From UBA7960 sp964624065 (GTDB lineage: Bacteria; Bacteroidota; Bacteroidia; Bacteroidales; UBA7960): a stretch of 64,000 nucleotides of DNA. The stretch's first letter is position 1; each line of letters starts with the position of its first letter. The position numbers and the translations under genes were made by a program. A model generated the notes under the pieces. The model was given only the letters and a program-made list of their open reading frames with translations. It was not told where the DNA came from and did no database searches. The stretch spans positions 22,052-86,051 of the forward strand of contig CAZUWF010000005.1 of the NCBI GenBank assembly GCA_964624065.1, given 5' to 3'. Below are positions 60,841-64,000 of the stretch, piece by piece.

Positions 60841-61066
60841 AGAACAGCTATCGATGAATAGGAGGGTGGGTTTAAAAAAAACAAAGACCAGGTTTTGCTG
60901 CTTGCCCCTTGAATCCTTTTTATTTGGCAGCGATAAAGTTTGGATCAATGAACAAGATCGAAATTAATTGACACCTTTTTTAGTTCAAAACTGGCAAAAA
61001 ACAGTTTTATCAAGAGTGTCTAAACAACGAAACAATATTCTGAGATGGCCCTCAAAATCCCACACG

Positions 61067-61648
61067 ATGAAACTATTCATTACTAGCTTCTCCGCACTCC
61101 TGATCCTTACATCGTTTACCAATTGGAAAACTCGCTACAACGAGGATGGGATTGTGGTAAAAATCCGCAGCGAGGGTATTAAAAGAGATATTTTTGCTTC
61201 TGTCGAGGTTGATGCCACCATAGAAAAGTGTCTTGGGTTGCTTGGCGACGTAAATAAACTAAAAATATTCTCGTATCGGGCCAACATTGTTCGACTTGAG
61301 GGGCAGGCCATCCCTGGTCAATGGATGGTTTACACCACCTACGATATGCCGGCTCCTATTAAAGATCGAGACGCGGTAACGCAGTACAAAGTGTCACGGT
61401 TGGCAAATGGCGACATCGAGGTAAACTACGAGTCGGTTAGTGGAGTGGTGCCCAAATCTAAAGATTTCAAGCGGCAGGATGATTTTTTCGGTGTATGGAA
61501 GTTCGAAAAGGTTTCGATAACACGCACTAGGGTGACATACACCGCCTTCGGCACCACTGATGGTTTCCCGGGCTGGCTAGTCAATATGGTAATCACTACT
61601 GGTCCACGGTACACCATGACCAATTTCCGCAAGGAGGTAGAGAAATAG
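61067..61648 (+). CDS. START-domain protein
   Basis: A 193-residue protein from ATG 61067, chosen because it gives a signal-like start (MKLFITSFSALLILTSF). An upstream in-frame start at 60968 adds 33 residues without such a signal. It has one START-like lipid-binding domain (about 40-185) with WMVYTTYDMPAPIKDRDAV (about 85-103) and FGVWKFEKVS. Such domains hold a lipid or hydrophobic ligand in a cavity. The ligand is unknown. No operon partner: the gene is isolated between the peptidase and rpsU. Confidence 0.78.
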   Translation: MKLFITSFSALLILTSFTNWKTRYNEDGIVVKIRSEGIKRDIFASVEVDATIEKCLGLLGDVNKLKIFSYRANIVRLEGQAIPGQWMVYTTYDMPAPIKDRDAVTQYKVSRLANGDIEVNYESVSGVVPKSKDFKRQDDFFGVWKFEKVSITRTRVTYTAFGTTDGFPGWLVNMVITTGPRYTMTNFRKEVEK

Positions 61649-61716
61649 CGTTAGCCCTTGTTGCAAGTATTTTTGAATTATTTTTTCACAATTTTCAGTA
61701 ATGAAAAAATTATCAC

Positions 61717-61724
61717 TACCTTTG
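61717..61724 (+). promoter_or_regulatory. -7 promoter element for rpsU
   Basis: TACCTTTG fits TAnnTTTG, with TTTC at 61693-61696 as a 20-nt-spaced -33-like element. Start near 61729, giving a leader of about 42 nt. Confidence 0.55.
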
Positions 61725-61761
61725 TAGGTCGAAAAAATAGTTTAACCCACTAATAAAGAAA

Positions 61762-61766
61762 AGAGG
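61762..61766 (+). promoter_or_regulatory. Partial Shine-Dalgarno before rpsU
   Basis: AGAGG ends 4 nt before the rpsU ATG and could pair through GAGG with the 16S anti-SD. Shine-Dalgarno sites are rare in this phylum. In Flavobacterium, rpsU keeps one as part of control by bS21. Confidence 0.5.
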
Positions 61767-61770
61767 AAAA

Positions 61771-61968
61771 ATGATTATTGTACCTGTAAAAGAAGGCGAA
61801 AACATTGACCGCGCTTTGAAGAAGTTCAAGAGAAAGTTCGAAAAAACCGGCACGCTCCGCGAGCTTAGAGAAAGGCAAAAATTTACCAAACCATCCGTAA
61901 TTCAGCGCGAGCAAAAGAAAAAAGCCATCTACGTTCAACAAATGCAGGATCAAAGAAATTCGTTGTAA
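61771..61968 (+). CDS. rpsU: Small ribosomal subunit protein bS21
   Basis: A 65-residue bS21 with the basic helical core (RALKKFKRKFEKTGTLRELR, residues 14-33) and a Lys/Arg-rich end. The tail has Tyr54, a position reported in Flavobacterium johnsoniae to help seclude the 16S anti-Shine-Dalgarno sequence. I recall this from the literature. It opens the block rpsU-xerC-hpf-tRNA genes. A partial Shine-Dalgarno precedes it, in line with autoregulation by free bS21. Confidence 0.96.
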   Translation: MIIVPVKEGENIDRALKKFKRKFEKTGTLRELRERQKFTKPSVIQREQKKKAIYVQQMQDQRNSL

Positions 61969-62062
61969 TTTCTACCCATTGGTTTTTTTAAAAAAATTCT
62001 TGCTAATGCTAAAAATTTAGCGTACCTTTCAGCAGGAATTTTTTTCTATTTAACGCCACGCC

Positions 62063-62953
62063 ATGAAAGGGAGCATTGAAAGGTTTTTGCAATGCATAGA
62101 GCACGAAAAGAGATTCTCGGACCACACAGTGGCTTCGTACAAAAATGACCTCGAAGGATTCGACCTTTTCCTTATCGGGCAATTCGATGTGAAGGATCCT
62201 TCGAAAGCCGAAGCGCAAATGATAAGGTCATGGTTGGCTCGATTGATGCAACAAGGCCACGCCAATACAACCGTAAACCGGAAGCTCTCTGCCCTCAAAT
62301 CCTTCTATGGCTACCTTTCTAAAAACGATTTAATAGCAATTAACCCAATGCAAAAGGTGAGGAGTGTGAAAAAAGGTAAGAGGATCCCCACATTCGTTGA
62401 AGAAAATAGGATGGAACACCTCCTCGACTCGGTAGCTTTTCCTGGGGGCTTCAAGGGAGTAAGGGACAGGTTTGTTCTTGAATTGCTATATGCCACAGGT
62501 ATCAGGCTTTCGGAGATTTGCTCCTTAAAACACGGCGATTTCGACGCCCACAACCAAAACATCAAGGTCACTGGCAAGGGAACAAAGCAAAGGATCGTTC
62601 CTGTAATTACTCAAGTATGCCAGTTGTATAGTCAATACTCGTTATTGAAGCAGCAAGAACTGGGGTTGATTGCCCAGGGTCAGCTCTTTGTAACAGATGG
62701 TGGCAAGAGTATTTATCCAAAGTTCGTTTACAGGTTGGTGAGGTCTTACCTTAGCTTGGTAACCTCGCGCCAAAAAAAGAGTCCCCACGTTTTGAGGCAC
62801 ACTTTTGCCACTCACATGCTCAACAAGGGGGCGGAGCTAAATGCCATCAAGGAAATCTTGGGGCATAGCAATCTCGCGGCTACACAGGTTTATACCCACA
62901 ATAGCATTGACAAAATTAAAAGAGTTTACAAACAGGCCCACCCTAGGGCCTAA
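62063..62953 (+). CDS. xerC: Site-specific tyrosine recombinase XerC
   Basis: A 296-residue tyrosine recombinase that resolves chromosome dimers at dif with XerD. It has an N-terminal SAM-like core-binding domain (about 1-90) and a catalytic domain (about 105-290). The six catalytic residues are Arg148 (TGIRLSEI), Lys172 (GKGTKQR), His242 and Arg245 (PHVLRHTFATHM), His268 (GHSNL), and the nucleophile Tyr277 (VYTH). Its place between rpsU and hpf is conserved in Bacteroidota, and supports the housekeeping XerC role, not a phage or transposon integrase. There is no att-like site. Confidence 0.93.
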   Translation: MKGSIERFLQCIEHEKRFSDHTVASYKNDLEGFDLFLIGQFDVKDPSKAEAQMIRSWLARLMQQGHANTTVNRKLSALKSFYGYLSKNDLIAINPMQKVRSVKKGKRIPTFVEENRMEHLLDSVAFPGGFKGVRDRFVLELLYATGIRLSEICSLKHGDFDAHNQNIKVTGKGTKQRIVPVITQVCQLYSQYSLLKQQELGLIAQGQLFVTDGGKSIYPKFVYRLVRSYLSLVTSRQKKSPHVLRHTFATHMLNKGAELNAIKEILGHSNLAATQVYTHNSIDKIKRVYKQAHPRA

Positions 62954-62959
62954 AAAAAC

Positions 62960-62965
62960 AGGAGG
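62960..62965 (+). promoter_or_regulatory. Full Shine-Dalgarno (AGGAGG) before hpf
   Basis: AGGAGG is seven nt upstream of the hpf ATG at 62973, at nearly ideal spacing. It is the only full Shine-Dalgarno I found at a start in this window, and sits in the 19-nt gap after xerC. Confidence 0.75.
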
Positions 62966-62972
62966 AAAAAAT

Positions 62973-63272
62973 ATGAACGTTAACATCAACGCGGTTGGCT
63001 TCAAGGCAGACATTAAACTTGAAGAATTTATTAAGGAAAAGGCAGGTAAATTATCCTTGCATTTTGATGGAGTGTTAGGTTGCGAAGCCATCCTAAAACT
63101 CGATGCCGCTCAAAAGGTTTCCAATAAAATAGTTGAGATGAGAGTTCTGATCTCAGGTAACAATTTATTTTCGAAAAAACAGGCCAATTCTTTCGAGGAA
63201 GCTACCGACGGTGTCATAGATGCACTTAGGAAACAGCTTCAAAAACACAAGGAAAAGGTCAGGGGAAACTAA
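62973..63272 (+). CDS. hpf: Ribosome hibernation-promoting factor, short form
   Basis: A 99-residue short HPF/YfiA-type protein that binds the decoding centre and inactivates ribosomes in resting cells. The beta-alpha-beta-beta-beta-alpha fold includes VNINAVGFKADIKLEEFI (2-19) and a basic C-terminal helix (DALRKQLQKHKEK). It lacks the long HPF dimerisation tail, so it may act with another factor. ATG 62973 is chosen for its Shine-Dalgarno. An upstream in-frame ATG at 62841 lies inside xerC. A strong hairpin terminator follows at 63302-63330. Confidence 0.92.
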   Translation: MNVNINAVGFKADIKLEEFIKEKAGKLSLHFDGVLGCEAILKLDAAQKVSNKIVEMRVLISGNNLFSKKQANSFEEATDGVIDALRKQLQKHKEKVRGN

Positions 63273-63301
63273 GTTTATATACCACTTTTAGCCATATTCA
63301 C

Positions 63302-63330
63302 AAATGCAAGGCCAAATCAGCCTTGCATTT
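63302..63330 (+). terminator. Intrinsic terminator after hpf
   Basis: A perfect 11-nt stem (AAATGCAAGGC at 63302-63312 with GCCTTGCATTT at 63320-63330) encloses a 7-nt loop and is followed by a short T-rich stretch (TTTACTTTG). Confidence 0.75.
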
Positions 63331-63633
63331 TACTTTGAACGGGTCAGGAAACCAGGGAATGGCTGTAGGAGGAAGGTAGTGGTGAAAAGAGAAGGGCGGA
63401 TCCGTTTGAACTATTTTAGGCAGGAAAGTGGAAAGGAGAATGGTTGAACCAGCTAATTTTTCAAAGTGTAGCAAAGTACCGCAAGCTGAAACCCGAAATA
63501 AAAAGTAAATTGTTTAAAGTAAAAGTATGAGCTAACTGTAAAAAACAATGACCACCAGATGGAATGTGCCTCTTCTCTTTATCAAGAAAGGAAATAGGCC
63601 ACCAAGAAAAAATCAAAAAAAGTGAAATAATTA

Positions 63634-63664
63634 TTTGCGTTTCAAAAAACTTTCGTACATTTGC
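63634..63664 (+). promoter_or_regulatory. Strong promoter of the tRNA cluster
   Basis: TTTG (63634-63637), an 18-nt spacer and TACATTTGC (63656-63664) fit both Bacteroidota promoter elements. Transcription would start near 63668, about 68 nt before tRNA-Thr. Confidence 0.65.
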
Positions 63665-63735
63665 AAACCTTTTTAAGGGCATTTTTTACGTTACTTGCTG
63701 ATAATCAGCACAAACCGTTGAAAAGGTATTCAATT

Positions 63736-63812
63736 GCCGCTGTAGCTCAGTTGGCCAGAGCAGCTGATTTGTAATCAGCTGGTCGGGGGTTCGAATCCCT
63801 CCAGCGGCTCCA
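63736..63812 (+). tRNA. tRNA-Thr (anticodon TGT)
   Basis: A full cloverleaf can be drawn. The 7-bp acceptor stem is GCCGCTG with CAGCGGC. The anticodon stem GCTGA/TCAGC holds loop TTTGTAA, giving TGT and Thr (ACA). The T loop is TTCGAAT. The 3' CCA is encoded (63810-63812). It is the first of a tRNA run shared with tRNA-Tyr and tRNA-Gly. Confidence 0.95.
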
Positions 63813-63839
63813 AAGTTCTTTAAGTTATAGGTGAGTTTA

Positions 63840-63921
63840 GGGGGGATACCAGAGCGGTCAAATGGGGCAGACTGTAAATCTGTTGGCGAAGCCTTCGGAG
63901 GTTCGAATCCTCCTCCCCCCA
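63840..63921 (+). tRNA. tRNA-Tyr (anticodon GTA)
   Basis: A class II tRNA with acceptor stem GGGGGGA paired with TCCCCCC, anticodon loop centred on GTA (Tyr), a long variable arm (GGCGAAGCC with flanks) and T loop TTCGAAT. The CCA end is not encoded. It lies 27 nt after tRNA-Thr. Confidence 0.95.
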
Positions 63922-63938
63922 CTAAGAAAATCACACAA

Positions 63939-64000
63939 GCGGAAATAGCTCATCCGGTAGAGCGACAGCCTTCCAAGCTGTAGGTGGCGGGTTCGAGTCC
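63939..64000 (+). tRNA. tRNA-Gly (anticodon TCC), cut by the window edge
   Basis: The 5' part shows acceptor strand GCGGAAA, D-arm AGCTC...GAGC, and anticodon loop CTTCCAA with TCC (Gly, GGA). The T arm begins GGCGGGTTCGAGTCC, and the 3' acceptor strand lies outside the window. Confidence 0.9.

Larger units (their letters stand above)
63273..63735. other. Intergenic region with hpf terminator and tRNA promoter
   Basis: No gene is supported. It holds the terminator hairpin at 63302-63330 and the tRNA promoter at 63634-63664; the rest is AT-rich sequence of no recognised function. Confidence 0.55.

Noticed and set aside
62063..62953. Tyrosine recombinase as sign of a prophage or integrative element
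   Set aside because: The flanks are rpsU and hpf, a conserved housekeeping order, and no att-like repeats or phage genes are present. This is XerC.
1..64000. CRISPR arrays, insertion sequences, toxin-antitoxin pairs
   Set aside because: I looked for repeated spacers, transposase motifs and short paired genes and saw none that could be supported.

Overview
This is a Bacteroidota chromosome segment, most like Bacteroidales/Marinilabiliales in gene order, though the order is not proven. The evidence is a complete Bat operon (batA-batE), a type IX secretion component (PorQ) and a nuclease with a type IX sorting domain. A nusB-DUF1573-yajC-ybbR-coaE run, a PUR-alpha-like protein and Bacteroidota-type -7 promoter elements (TAnnTTTG) point the same way, and Shine-Dalgarno sequences are almost absent. 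Coding density is high. I see no prophage, insertion sequence or CRISPR array.

Layout. 0.5-9.3 kb: moxR, DUF58 and bat genes, an envelope stress or aerotolerance operon. 9.3-11.3 kb: a secreted coiled-coil protein of unknown role and a PUR-alpha-like nucleic-acid-binding protein, both on minus. 11.7-17.3 kb: nusB, DUF1573 lipoprotein, yajC, ybbR-like, coaE, porQ, ispH. 17.3-20.5 kb (minus): O-methyltransferase, M16 peptidase, peptide deformylase, ruvX. 20.5-36.3 kb: secreted endonuclease I, murB, DUF486 protein, two phosphohexomutases, clpB, an FtsX-type permease, an outer-membrane barrel, a GNAT enzyme, mltG and a lipoprotein pullulanase. 37-44 kb: a GNAT-like protein, fdhD, purB, an MsbA-like exporter and an M48 lipoprotein peptidase.

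44.1-57.6 kb (minus) is the most unusual part. Ten co-directional genes follow one clear promoter: an enlarged DUF4212-like small subunit plus sodium/solute symporter, a membrane TPR protein, a Cache-PAS-PAS-CBS-nucleotidyltransferase, a DUF485 small subunit plus a second symporter, a calcineurin-like phosphoesterase, a second Cache-PAS-CBS-nucleotidyltransferase, a PCMD-type lipoprotein and an outer-membrane barrel. I read this as two parallel uptake-and-sensing modules. The shared output would be a nucleotidyltransferase whose substrate is unknown, possibly reversed by the phosphoesterase. That link is inference from gene order and domains.

58.6-64 kb: a dipeptidyl peptidase IV, a START-domain protein, then the translation-linked block rpsU, xerC, hpf, tRNA-Thr, tRNA-Tyr and the start of tRNA-Gly, which runs off the window. 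Normally tuf follows in this phylum. hpf carries a full AGGAGG Shine-Dalgarno sequence and rpsU a partial one. This stands out in a phylum that sequesters its anti-SD through bS21.
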